Source: Fimbriimonadaceae bacterium (GTDB lineage: Bacteria; Armatimonadota; Fimbriimonadia; Fimbriimonadales; Fimbriimonadaceae). From it: 35,920 bases of DNA. The stretch covers positions 1 through 35,920 of the forward strand of contig JAICWL010000028.1 in NCBI GenBank assembly GCA_025934835.1, given 5' to 3'. Position 1 is the first letter of the stretch, and the number at the start of each line of letters is the position of its first letter. This document shows, in pieces, positions 17,002-23,153 of this stretch. The position numbers were made by a program, and so were the translations under genes. Under the pieces are notes generated by a model. It ran no database searches. It saw only the letters and a list, made by a program, of their open reading frames with translations, and was not told where the DNA came from.

Positions 17002-17402
17002 TCGGGCCTCACCAAGGCTAGCGCCTGACCATATTCTACAGGCTGATCGGGCTCGACGAGCACCTCGACCACTTCGCCCGATAGAGTAGATTCGACTTCA
17101 TTCGCAATGCCGAGAGCCGAGACGATCGCTACGACTTGGCCTTGTTGAACCCGCTCGCCTACCGCCAGCGGCGTCTTTGTGGGTCGATAGTAGCCCACGA
17201 GCGTGCTCCGGATCTGGCCGAATTCCGGCGCCTCTTCCGTCTGCACTTGAGCGGGAGCCAGGGGCTTGGAGGACGCGGGGCGCGATTTCGAGAGCTTCGC
17301 CTCGAACCGTCCGCCTGCCGCGCCGAGTTCGACCTCCGCGAAGCCGTGCTTGCGCGCTACGCCGAGCGCGTGCCGCACGAGGTCCGAATCGAGCTCAGCC
17401 AT
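16998..17402 (-). CDS. BCCP-like protein lacking the biotin-accepting lysine
   Basis: This 134-residue protein has the architecture of AccB: an N-terminal helical part (1-40), an Ala/Pro/Ser linker (41-62), and a C-terminal biotinyl/lipoyl beta-barrel (65-134) with 'GYYRPTKTPLAVGERVQQGQVVAIV', 'GEVVEVLVEPDQPVEYGQALALV'. At the hairpin that normally reads EAMKM, with the biotinylated Lys, this protein has SALGI (95-99), so Gly98 takes the place of the lysine and the neighbouring 'NEVES' is normal. It cannot be biotinylated there. A true BCCP should therefore be elsewhere in the genome. The protein resembles in principle the BADC proteins of plants, which dilute BCCP in the carboxylase; that comparison is an inference. 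It is first in a coupled set with the prepilin-like gene, accC and nusB. Confidence 0.85.
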   Translation of the reverse strand: MAELDSDLVRHALGVARKHGFAEVELGAAGGRFEAKLSKSRPASSKPLAPAQVQTEEAPEFGQIRSTLVGYYRPTKTPLAVGERVQQGQVVAIVSALGIANEVESTLSGEVVEVLVEPDQPVEYGQALALVRPE

Positions 17403-17409
17403 CCACCGG

Positions 17410-17437
17410 ATTGTACCGGAGGGCCCATCCGGCTCAA
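17410..17437 (-). promoter_or_regulatory. Candidate promoter of the BCCP-like/accC/nusB operon
   Basis: On the minus strand TTGAGC (17437-17432) is followed after 16 nt by TACAAT (17415-17410), then seven bases and the ATG of the BCCP-like gene. The -35 overlaps the end of the upstream GlsB-type gene. The position of the -10 predicts a transcript starting at or within a base or two of the ATG. Confidence 0.5.
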
Positions 17438-17697
17438 GTCCACAGCTTGCGAGCGAGGATGATCAGAATGATCGCGCCGAGCGTGGCGCCGACGATCGAG
17501 GAGATAAACCCGCCGTTTCCACCGCCCATGAACGTCCTCACCAGAAAGCCGACGATAAGCGAGCCGGCAATGCCAAGGACGATCGTCATAACGCACCCGC
17601 CTGGCTCTTTTGAAGTCCCCGGTGTCAACGCCTTGGCCAATATGCCGGCAATCAGACCGACGAGGATCCACCAGATGAAACCGTGATGCTGTCCCAC
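17434..17697 (-). CDS. GlsB/YeaQ/YmgE-family small membrane protein
   Basis: This 87-residue, very hydrophobic protein (start GTG) has two or three membrane segments and the family's 'WWILVGLIAGILAKAL.PG' opening, a middle 'GGCVMTIVLGIAGSLIVGFLVR', and 'GGFISSIVGATLGAIILIILAR' at the end, with regular Gly spacing. Members of this transglycosylase-associated group are stress-induced inner-membrane proteins of unclear mechanism. There is no alternative in-frame ATG, and GAGG directly abuts the GTG. It lies 48 bp after the heptose kinase gene on the same strand and shares its 3' end with the promoter of the BCCP-like operon. Confidence 0.88.
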   Translation of the reverse strand: MGQHHGFIWWILVGLIAGILAKALTPGTSKEPGGCVMTIVLGIAGSLIVGFLVRTFMGGGNGGFISSIVGATLGAIILIILARKLWT

Positions 17698-17745
17698 CCT
17701 CGGTAAGACACTTGAAGCCGATTCTGGGTTGCAGCGGGCGCAGGA

Positions 17746-18717
17746 CTATAGGTCCCGCAGCTCATCCAGGTCTTGCTTGGAAGGAGTTGCCACACCGACC
17801 TTTCGGACCACCGCCGCCGCGGCTCGCGATGCAAGCTCGAGAGCCTCGCGACCGAAGTTACCGGCAGCTACCGCCAAGGCGAGCGTTGCGATGACGGTAT
17901 CACCCGCTCCGGCTTCATCGTAGACAGCCACGGGAATCGCCGGCACATGGAAGCTGCCGCTCGCGCTCGCAGCCACCATGCCATCTCCGCCCAGAGTTAC
18001 GAGAATGTTCTCGACACCGAGCGACTCGCGAAGCTGCCTGGCCGCCACTGTGGCAGCCTCCGAGCTTGAGATCTCGTCGAGGTGCAACGCATCCGCCGCT
18101 TCGAACCGATTGAGGCTGACCAGGCAGGCTCCGGAATAGCTGAGCAGGCTCTTCGGCTTCGGGTTCGCCACGACAGGTATGCCGGCCTTGCCCGCCGCCT
18201 CGACGATCGTGCGAATGCCCCAATCCGAAATGCTGCCCTTCTGATAGTCGCTCACTAAGACGACCCTCTGGTTTGGCAGGGCGTCGAGGGCCATATCGAG
18301 AAGCTTCTGCTCGATCTCGCGGGAAACGGGAGTCTCGTCCTCGTGATCGATCCGGAGCACCTGATGCGAGTGGTTCGCTACGACCCTCACCTTGCGCGTC
18401 GTGGGACGCGAAGCATCCCGGATGAGTCCGGCACTCTGGATTCCTCGCGCCCTGAGCGACTCGCCGAGCAGGACGCCGGCAGCGTCGTCTCCAACCACGC
18501 CGACGGTAGACGCAACCGCGCCCAAAGCCGCCATATTCATCGCCACATTGGCCGCGCCGCCAGGCACCGACGACGCGCCGACCTGGCGAACAACCATCAC
18601 GGGAGCCTCTTGGCTGATCCTCGTGGCCCGACCGAAGATGTATTCGTCGAGCATCAGGTCGCCGACGACCAGCGCGGGAAGCCCCTGAAAGCTGTCTATG
18701 ATCTCCGCCAGCCTCAA
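17746..18717 (-). CDS. D-glycero-beta-D-manno-heptose-7-phosphate kinase-type PfkB kinase
   Basis: This 323-residue PfkB-fold sugar kinase resembles the kinase half of HldE (RfaE1), which phosphorylates heptose 7-phosphate at C1 for LPS inner-core precursors. Visible features are VVGDLMLDEYIFGRATRISQEAPVMVV, 'VPGGAANVAMNMAALGA' (substrate binding), and the catalytic anion-hole motif DEAGAGDTVIATLALA. No cytidylyltransferase domain follows and none is nearby, so it is the HldA form or a related kinase. The start is TTG at 18717, overlapping the lgt TGA (TTGA). A longer frame to 18798 would lie inside lgt. The assignment to heptose, rather than another phosphosugar, rests only on similarity. 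Confidence 0.85.
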   Translation of the reverse strand: MRLAEIIDSFQGLPALVVGDLMLDEYIFGRATRISQEAPVMVVRQVGASSVPGGAANVAMNMAALGAVASTVGVVGDDAAGVLLGESLRARGIQSAGLIRDASRPTTRKVRVVANHSHQVLRIDHEDETPVSREIEQKLLDMALDALPNQRVVLVSDYQKGSISDWGIRTIVEAAGKAGIPVVANPKPKSLLSYSGACLVSLNRFEAADALHLDEISSSEAATVAARQLRESLGVENILVTLGGDGMVAASASGSFHVPAIPVAVYDEAGAGDTVIATLALAVAAGNFGREALELASRAAAAVVRKVGVATPSKQDLDELRDL

Positions 18718-19547
18718 GCCGGCTGAGTCTCCTGCAATGTGGCACTGTCGTCGGCGGTGATCGCGGTTCGGGCGCCCCGGCGAGCGCAAACGGCCCACAT
18801 CACCGCTCCGGCCAAAACGATGGCAGCGGCCATAGCCTGGGCCTGCGTGATTCCCAAATTGCCCCAGTAGGTCGAAGACGCCTCACCGGCGGCAACCTGA
18901 GCGTCGGTACCGGCCCGCCAGAACTCGTACACGAACCTCGCCGCCCCGTGGAGCATGAAGAACAGGGCCACGAGCTGCCCGCTGCGCAGATTCTTTCTCT
19001 CTGCGAAAAGCAGCAGTCCGAACGCAGCGAGGTTCATGAGCGAATCATATATCTGGGCCGGATGGTGAAGCACTGTGCTGCCTTCGACATGAATGCCCCA
19101 CGGTAGATTCGGTGGGCACGCGTCACCAAAGCAGCAGCCGTTCAGCAAGCAGCCGACCCTGCCGATCACGTGTCCGATGAGAAAGCCCGGAGCCAGAAGA
19201 TCCATTAGCCGTATCAGGTTGGCCTTCTTGCGCCACGCCCAGATCAAAACAGCCAGGAATCCGAATATCAGTCCACCAAAGCTCGTCAGCCCGGCAAACT
19301 GCAAAGTGTAAAGCTCTTTCGGATGCGCGGAATAGTACGACCACTCCTGCGCGATAAACACGATGCGAGCGCCCAGGACCCCGGCGATCAGCGCCCAGAA
19401 CGTGACGTCGCCAATCTGGGAATAGTCGAATCCGTACAGCTTGGAGCGGCGCCGGACGACCCACAGGCCGACCAGAAACGCGATCAGCATCATCACGCCG
19501 TAGCTGCGGACTTCGAACGAACCGATCTTGAAAAGGACGGGAAGCAT
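18714..19547 (-). CDS. lgt: Prolipoprotein diacylglyceryl transferase
   Basis: Lgt transfers diacylglycerol from phosphatidylglycerol to the lipobox cysteine of prolipoproteins in the inner membrane. The 277 residues have about seven membrane segments, 'IGSFEVRSYGVMMLIAFLVGLWVVRRR' at the N-terminus, the signature GRVGCLLNGCCFG, 'PWGIHVEGSTVLHHPAQIYDSLMNLAAF', and the C-terminal 'HGAARFVYEFWRAGT'. The family's central histidine motif (HGG in E. coli) reads SFGGL here, as in several other phyla. It is coupled to the kinase downstream (TTGA) and follows serC by 58 bp. The minus-strand leader has GTATAG-type bases but no clear promoter. Confidence 0.95.
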   Translation of the reverse strand: MLPVLFKIGSFEVRSYGVMMLIAFLVGLWVVRRRSKLYGFDYSQIGDVTFWALIAGVLGARIVFIAQEWSYYSAHPKELYTLQFAGLTSFGGLIFGFLAVLIWAWRKKANLIRLMDLLAPGFLIGHVIGRVGCLLNGCCFGDACPPNLPWGIHVEGSTVLHHPAQIYDSLMNLAAFGLLLFAERKNLRSGQLVALFFMLHGAARFVYEFWRAGTDAQVAAGEASSTYWGNLGITQAQAMAAAIVLAGAVMWAVCARRGARTAITADDSATLQETQPA

Positions 19548-19605
19548 GCGCCTGGGGCCGAAAGAAGTGTACCAGCGGCCTCTCTATACAACGCCCAAAC
19601 GGCCC

Positions 19606-20700
19606 TTACCCGTTCTGCCTCTGAAATTCCGCCATGTACGACGCCAGGGTGTGGCACCCTTCTTCGGGAAAAGCGTTGTAGATGCTCGCGCGCACCCCGC
19701 CCACCGAGCGATGCCCCTTCAGGCCGTCGAGACTCTGCGCGCCGGCTCCCTTGAGAAACGCCGATGTGAGATCATCGGACGGCAAGGTGAAAGTAACGTT
19801 CATGATCGATCTGGCACGCTTTTCGGCATGGCCCTTGTAGAAGCCCCCGGAGCCGTCGATTGCGTCGTAAAGCACCCCGGCCTTCGCCTTGTTTCGGGAA
19901 TGGGCGGCTGCGAGCCCACCGCACTTGAGCAAATGCTTGTACACGAGTCCGCAAATATAAATGCTCCAGCAGGGCGGCGTGTTGTAGAGCGAGCCATTTT
20001 CCGCCTGGAGCCTGTAGTCGAGCATAGGATGCATCTCTCGCGGCACCCTGTCCAACATGTCCTTTCGGATGATGACGACCGTCGCCCCGGCCGGTCCCAT
20101 GTTCTTCTGAGCGCCCGCGTAGATGAGCGCGTACTTGGAAACGTTGACCGGCCGCGAAAGGATGTCCGACGACATATCGCAAATGACCGGCGCTTTCAGG
20201 CTCGGATCGCGGTGGAATTCGACCCCCTGGATGGTCTCGTTGCTCGTCATGTGGATATACGAGGCTCGTGCGTCATATTTCAACGACTCGAGATCGGGCA
20301 CATCCGAGTAGTTGCCGGCCTTGCCATCCCAAACCACGTTCACCGGACCCTCGAGCCGCGCCGCTTCGACTGCCTTCTTCCCCCAGGTGCCGGTCACGAC
20401 GTAGTCCGCTTGGGCGCCCTGGCACAGGTAGCTCATTGGCGCCATGCTGAATTGGAGCGTCGCGCCCCCCTGAAGGAATAGGATCTTGTAGTCGCCCGGG
20501 ATGCCGAGCAGCTTCGCTAAATCCTCCTCTGCCGAATGGATAATGGCCTCGAACGGCTTTGAGCGATGGCTCATCTCCATAACGCTCATGCCGGTTCCGT
20601 TGTAGTTCAGCAGTTGTTCCTTGGCCTCTTCCAAAACCGGTACGGGAAGAGTGCAGGGTCCGGCGGATAAATTGAAGACGCGACCGTAGGGCTGGCTCAT
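19606..20700 (-). CDS. serC: Phosphoserine aminotransferase
   Basis: SerC converts 3-phosphohydroxypyruvate and glutamate to phosphoserine in serine synthesis, and also serves pyridoxine synthesis. From ATG 20700 the protein has 364 residues: RVFNLSAGPCTLPVPVLEEA, 'GMSVMEMSHRSKPFEAI', 'LFLQGGATLQFSMAPMSYL', the PLP-lysine site YAGAQKNMGPAGATVVII, and 'TPPCWSIYICGLVYKHL'. The end 'KGHRSVGGVRASIYNAFPEEG' is the normal phosphate-binding region. An open frame upstream to 20766 adds 22 residues not found in SerC. No ribosome binding site stands out. It is the first gene of a likely serC-lgt-kinase unit. Confidence 0.96.
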   Translation of the reverse strand: MSQPYGRVFNLSAGPCTLPVPVLEEAKEQLLNYNGTGMSVMEMSHRSKPFEAIIHSAEEDLAKLLGIPGDYKILFLQGGATLQFSMAPMSYLCQGAQADYVVTGTWGKKAVEAARLEGPVNVVWDGKAGNYSDVPDLESLKYDARASYIHMTSNETIQGVEFHRDPSLKAPVICDMSSDILSRPVNVSKYALIYAGAQKNMGPAGATVVIIRKDMLDRVPREMHPMLDYRLQAENGSLYNTPPCWSIYICGLVYKHLLKCGGLAAAHSRNKAKAGVLYDAIDGSGGFYKGHAEKRARSIMNVTFTLPSDDLTSAFLKGAGAQSLDGLKGHRSVGGVRASIYNAFPEEGCHTLASYMAEFQRQNG

Positions 20701-20773
20701 GCTGCCCGTGAGCGTACCGCCTCGATAGAGCGAAGGATTCGACAAGCGCCTTTGCAAAGCGGCCAACCATTCC

Positions 20774-20787
20774 CGGTAGATTTACCG
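20774..20787. repeat. Short inverted repeat between serC and the ferritin-like gene
   Basis: CGGTA (20774-20778), four bases, TACCG (20783-20787): a perfect 5-bp-arm repeat in the 136-bp divergent region. Next to it, TTGATCGATCAA (20801-20812) is a perfect 12-bp palindrome. Both could be regulator sites for either gene, or chance. Confidence 0.3.
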
Positions 20788-20836
20788 ACTACACAGATGC
20801 TTGATCGATCAATGCATGTTTCGGGAGGTTTTCCTA

Positions 20837-21895
20837 ATGATTCATGCTGATGAAAAGTGTCAGAACGCGCTGAGTGCAGCGTCACGAAGGACCATGCTCA
20901 AAGGGGCCGTCGCGGCCGGTGCGGTCGCCCTCTCGCCTTTCGCGCTCCTATCCCGAGCCGACGCGGACGACGGCGGCGACAAGCACCGCCATGGCGACGT
21001 CGCCATCCTCAGATTCCTGGCCGCAGCCGAGCTGATCGAAGCCGATCTGTGGGAGCAGTACACGGAGCTGGCATTTAACAATGCGGATTACGCCGCAGCG
21101 CTGAGCGCCATCGACGACGCGATTCCCCAGTATTCGAACGACACCACCAACGACGAGGTGAGCCACCACCAGTTCATCAACGGCTATCTGCGATCGATCG
21201 GCGCGGACCCGGTCAGCCTCGAGCCGTTTCGCACGCTCCCCGCGGTTCAGGCGCCTGGCGCGGATTCCGGCCATATGCACCTTACAAACCTTCGGTCGGT
21301 CAACGTCGACACGAGTTGGTACTTGCGATATCGGGGAACCGGAAATCCGGATTTCGGAGCAACGTTCCCCCAAATCGTGACCATCGTTGGCCAGCCGACT
21401 CTGCCGACGAGCGCGAGCCTCAGCGAAGACCAGTTCAAGGCTGCGGCCTATTGCGCAGCCTTTCACTTTCCGATGATCGAGCAGGGCGGCACGAGCCTCT
21501 ACTCTTCCCTTCTGCGCAAAGTCTCAGGGCTGGAGACCCTCGAGATCTTGGCCGGCATCGGCTCGGTCGAGGCGATCCACTTCAAGATTTTCGAGGACAC
21601 GCTCGAAGATCTTGCCGGCTTCACCACGCCCAGCGGCGTCTCGTTCCCGGACCTGGGAAGCATGAGGGAGCTAGCTCACGAAGTGATGCCCAAGCCGTGC
21701 GAGTTCCTCAGTCCACATTTGCCTCTCTGCTCCGTGGTGCGCCCATCGAGCAACGCGCTTGCTGGAGCGAGGGCCGCCTTGCGCGCGTTCGAGAACTCGA
21801 ACGTGTTCGCCGGGCAGAGCGCCGCATTCTTTAGGTTCATGCGAAAGCTGGCTGAGGAAGCGGACGCCGCCGAGCGGGACGTTCGGCACGGTTGA
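20837..21895 (+). CDS. Tat-exported ferritin-like domain protein
   Basis: This 352-residue protein starts at ATG 20837, eight bases after GGGAGG, an excellent ribosome binding site. Residues 15-42 are a twin-arginine signal (SRRTMLKGAVAAGAVALSPFALL), so it is folded before export. The mature part starts with a long helix, 'AILRFLAAAELIEADLWEQYTELA', followed by NDEVSHHQFINGYL and, later, 'AAYCAAFHFPMIEQGG' and GSVEAIHFKIFEDTLEDL. The pairs of Glu and ExxH in four helices fit a ferritin-like di-metal fold (the DUF/Ferritin_2 group). The enzyme activity, if any, is unknown. A hairpin seven bases after the stop may end its transcript, before the tRNA gene. Confidence 0.85.
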   Translation: MIHADEKCQNALSAASRRTMLKGAVAAGAVALSPFALLSRADADDGGDKHRHGDVAILRFLAAAELIEADLWEQYTELAFNNADYAAALSAIDDAIPQYSNDTTNDEVSHHQFINGYLRSIGADPVSLEPFRTLPAVQAPGADSGHMHLTNLRSVNVDTSWYLRYRGTGNPDFGATFPQIVTIVGQPTLPTSASLSEDQFKAAAYCAAFHFPMIEQGGTSLYSSLLRKVSGLETLEILAGIGSVEAIHFKIFEDTLEDLAGFTTPSGVSFPDLGSMRELAHEVMPKPCEFLSPHLPLCSVVRPSSNALAGARAALRAFENSNVFAGQSAAFFRFMRKLAEEADAAERDVRHG

Positions 21896-21901
21896 ATATT
21901 G

Positions 21902-21923
21902 GCGGGCCCGCAAAGGGGCCCGC
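21902..21923 (+). terminator. Hairpin after the ferritin-like gene
   Basis: GCGGGCCC (21902-21909), loop of six, GGGCCCGC (21916-21923): a strong eight-pair stem starting seven bases after the stop codon. No T-run follows (TTCGAGC), so intrinsic termination is uncertain. Confidence 0.5.
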
Positions 21924-22005
21924 TTCGAGCGATGCCGCTCACCGGAAAGCGGTATTCTCCGACCCTGAAAGCTCGACGGCCCGATGGCGTGCCGTCGGCC
22001 GCTAC

Positions 22006-22078
22006 GCCCCTGTAGCTCAGCGGATAGAGCAACTGCCTTCTAAGCAGTGGGCCGTGGGTTCGAGTCCCGCCGGGGGCG
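22006..22078 (+). tRNA. tRNA-Arg (anticodon TCT)
   Basis: This 73-base cloverleaf has the acceptor GCCCCTG (22006-22012) paired with CGGGGGC (22071-22077) through one G-T pair, a D-arm with TAGCTCAGCGGATAGAGC, an anticodon stem ACTGC/GCAGT with loop CTTCTAA (anticodon TCT, reading AGA/AGG), and a T-arm GTGGG-TTCGAGT-CCCGC. The discriminator base is G and CCA is not encoded. It stands alone, about 110 bp after the ferritin-like gene. Confidence 0.97.
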
Positions 22079-22247
22079 CTTGAATCTGGGCGCGAACCCG
22101 CGATCCACGACAGAAATCCGCAATAACCGTAAGAATCCCCCCGTTGCCGCGAGCAATCCTCCCGATTATCTGAATATCGATACCGGAAAGTGCGCAATCA
22201 CGCACACGGATCGTCCAAAGAGTCTACTGAATCGATCACTTTCCATC

Positions 22248-22253
22248 TATCAT
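22248..22253 (+). promoter_or_regulatory. Candidate -10 element before the 66-aa ORF
   Basis: TATCAT is followed by seven bases and the GTG of the small ORF at 22261. The rest of the tRNA-to-ORF gap (22079-22247) is AT-richer than its surroundings and shows nothing else I can name apart from a small GTGCG/CGCAC stem. Confidence 0.3.
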
Positions 22254-22260
22254 TATTACT

Positions 22261-22461
22261 GTGGGTACTCATCGATATGCGCCAAACTCGATCCAGCGGA
22301 TCCGCGCAGAGCTTGAGCTCATCGCGTCCGAGTGTCAGCGCGAGGCGCCCAATCTGGATTTCGTCGGCGTGCATGTGAAGGCGCTCGCGCAACATATCGA
22401 GGATGCCAAGCGAGACGGCAGGTGCCAGGATCTGCCCGAATTAAACGGAAGAACCCCGTAG
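22261..22461 (+). CDS. Small protein of unknown function (66 aa)
   Basis: GTG at 22261 opens a 66-residue frame: an N-terminal MGTHRYAPNSIQRIRAELE, a predicted helix 'IRAELELIASECQREA', and a second helix around 'FVGVHVKALAQHIEDAKRD'. I recognise no family. It has no ribosome binding site, but a TATCAT box seven bases upstream would fit a leaderless transcript. It ends 77 bp before the receiver-HTH gene, on the same strand. Codon use and the amphipathic helices make it plausible, but it could be a chance frame. Confidence 0.4.
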   Translation: MGTHRYAPNSIQRIRAELELIASECQREAPNLDFVGVHVKALAQHIEDAKRDGRCQDLPELNGRTP

Positions 22462-22538
22462 TATTGCTGCATCCACGGCAGATCGGGGCTAAGACCATTG
22501 CAAAGCACGTACTCGAAGAGTTATCTTGCAATCAACCT

Positions 22539-23135
22539 ATGCGTGTTGTCTTGCTTTGGTCCGGCACTCTCATCGCTGAAGCTATGGTCAGCCTTCTTTC
22601 TGCACGAGGCCGATTCGACGTCGTGGGCCATAGCTCCCAACCGAGAGCCTGCCTCTCGCTCCTGAAAGAATACGACGCGGCCGCGCTCGTAGCAGACGAA
22701 GACCTGCTGAAGCAGGGCGCCAGGGACCTCATTGCCGGCGCCAAGCTCCTCGGCGGGTTTTCGGTCGTCGTCATCTTTCACGGTGACTCGGCCGCGGATG
22801 TCGAAGAAGCAGACGGATCGGTTTCAATCACATCTGGACCAGAAGCACTCTTCTTGGAGATCCACAAGGCCACGGAGCACCTTGTGAGGCGAAGGCCCGC
22901 AAGAAGTCGCACAAACCAGACCTTTGGCCTCAGCCGGCGTGAGTTCGAGGTCGCGAACCTCGTGGCGAAGGGTTACACCAACCGAAGGATCGCGGAGATT
23001 ACAGGCATCCAGGAGCAAAGCGTGAAGAATGTCGTGAGCACCGTGATGCGCAGACTGGCGTGCGAGAACCGAACCCAGGTTGCGATAAGGCTCGCTTCCA
23101 GCGCGCTCGGAGAGCCTAGCCCGGAACAGCCATAG
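22539..23135 (+). CDS. LuxR/NarL-type regulator with atypical receiver domain
   Basis: From ATG 22539 the protein has 198 residues. Residues 130-187 form a LuxR-type helix-turn-helix: GLSRREFEVANLVAKGYTNRRIAEITGIQEQSVKNVVSTVMRRL. Residues 1-115 align in pattern with a NarL receiver ('MRVVLLWSGTLIAEAMVSLLSARGRFDVVGHSSQ'), but the acidic pair at the end of strand 1 is Trp-Ser. A possible phospho-acceptor Asp53 remains, and the conserved lysine of strand 5 is not visible. It is therefore probably not controlled by ordinary phosphorylation. The frame is open upstream to 22332, overlapping the 66-aa ORF; those 69 residues are not domain-like. No ribosome binding site is seen. The STAND ATPase gene begins 18 bp after the stop, so the two are co-transcribed. 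Confidence 0.82.
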   Translation: MRVVLLWSGTLIAEAMVSLLSARGRFDVVGHSSQPRACLSLLKEYDAAALVADEDLLKQGARDLIAGAKLLGGFSVVVIFHGDSAADVEEADGSVSITSGPEALFLEIHKATEHLVRRRPARSRTNQTFGLSRREFEVANLVAKGYTNRRIAEITGIQEQSVKNVVSTVMRRLACENRTQVAIRLASSALGEPSPEQP

Positions 23136-23153
23136 CGGCTCCAGGTCGACGGC

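Noticed and set aside
19528-20481. A 317-residue plus-strand frame opposite serC
   Set aside because: Antisense of serC, which has all its PLP motifs on the minus strand.
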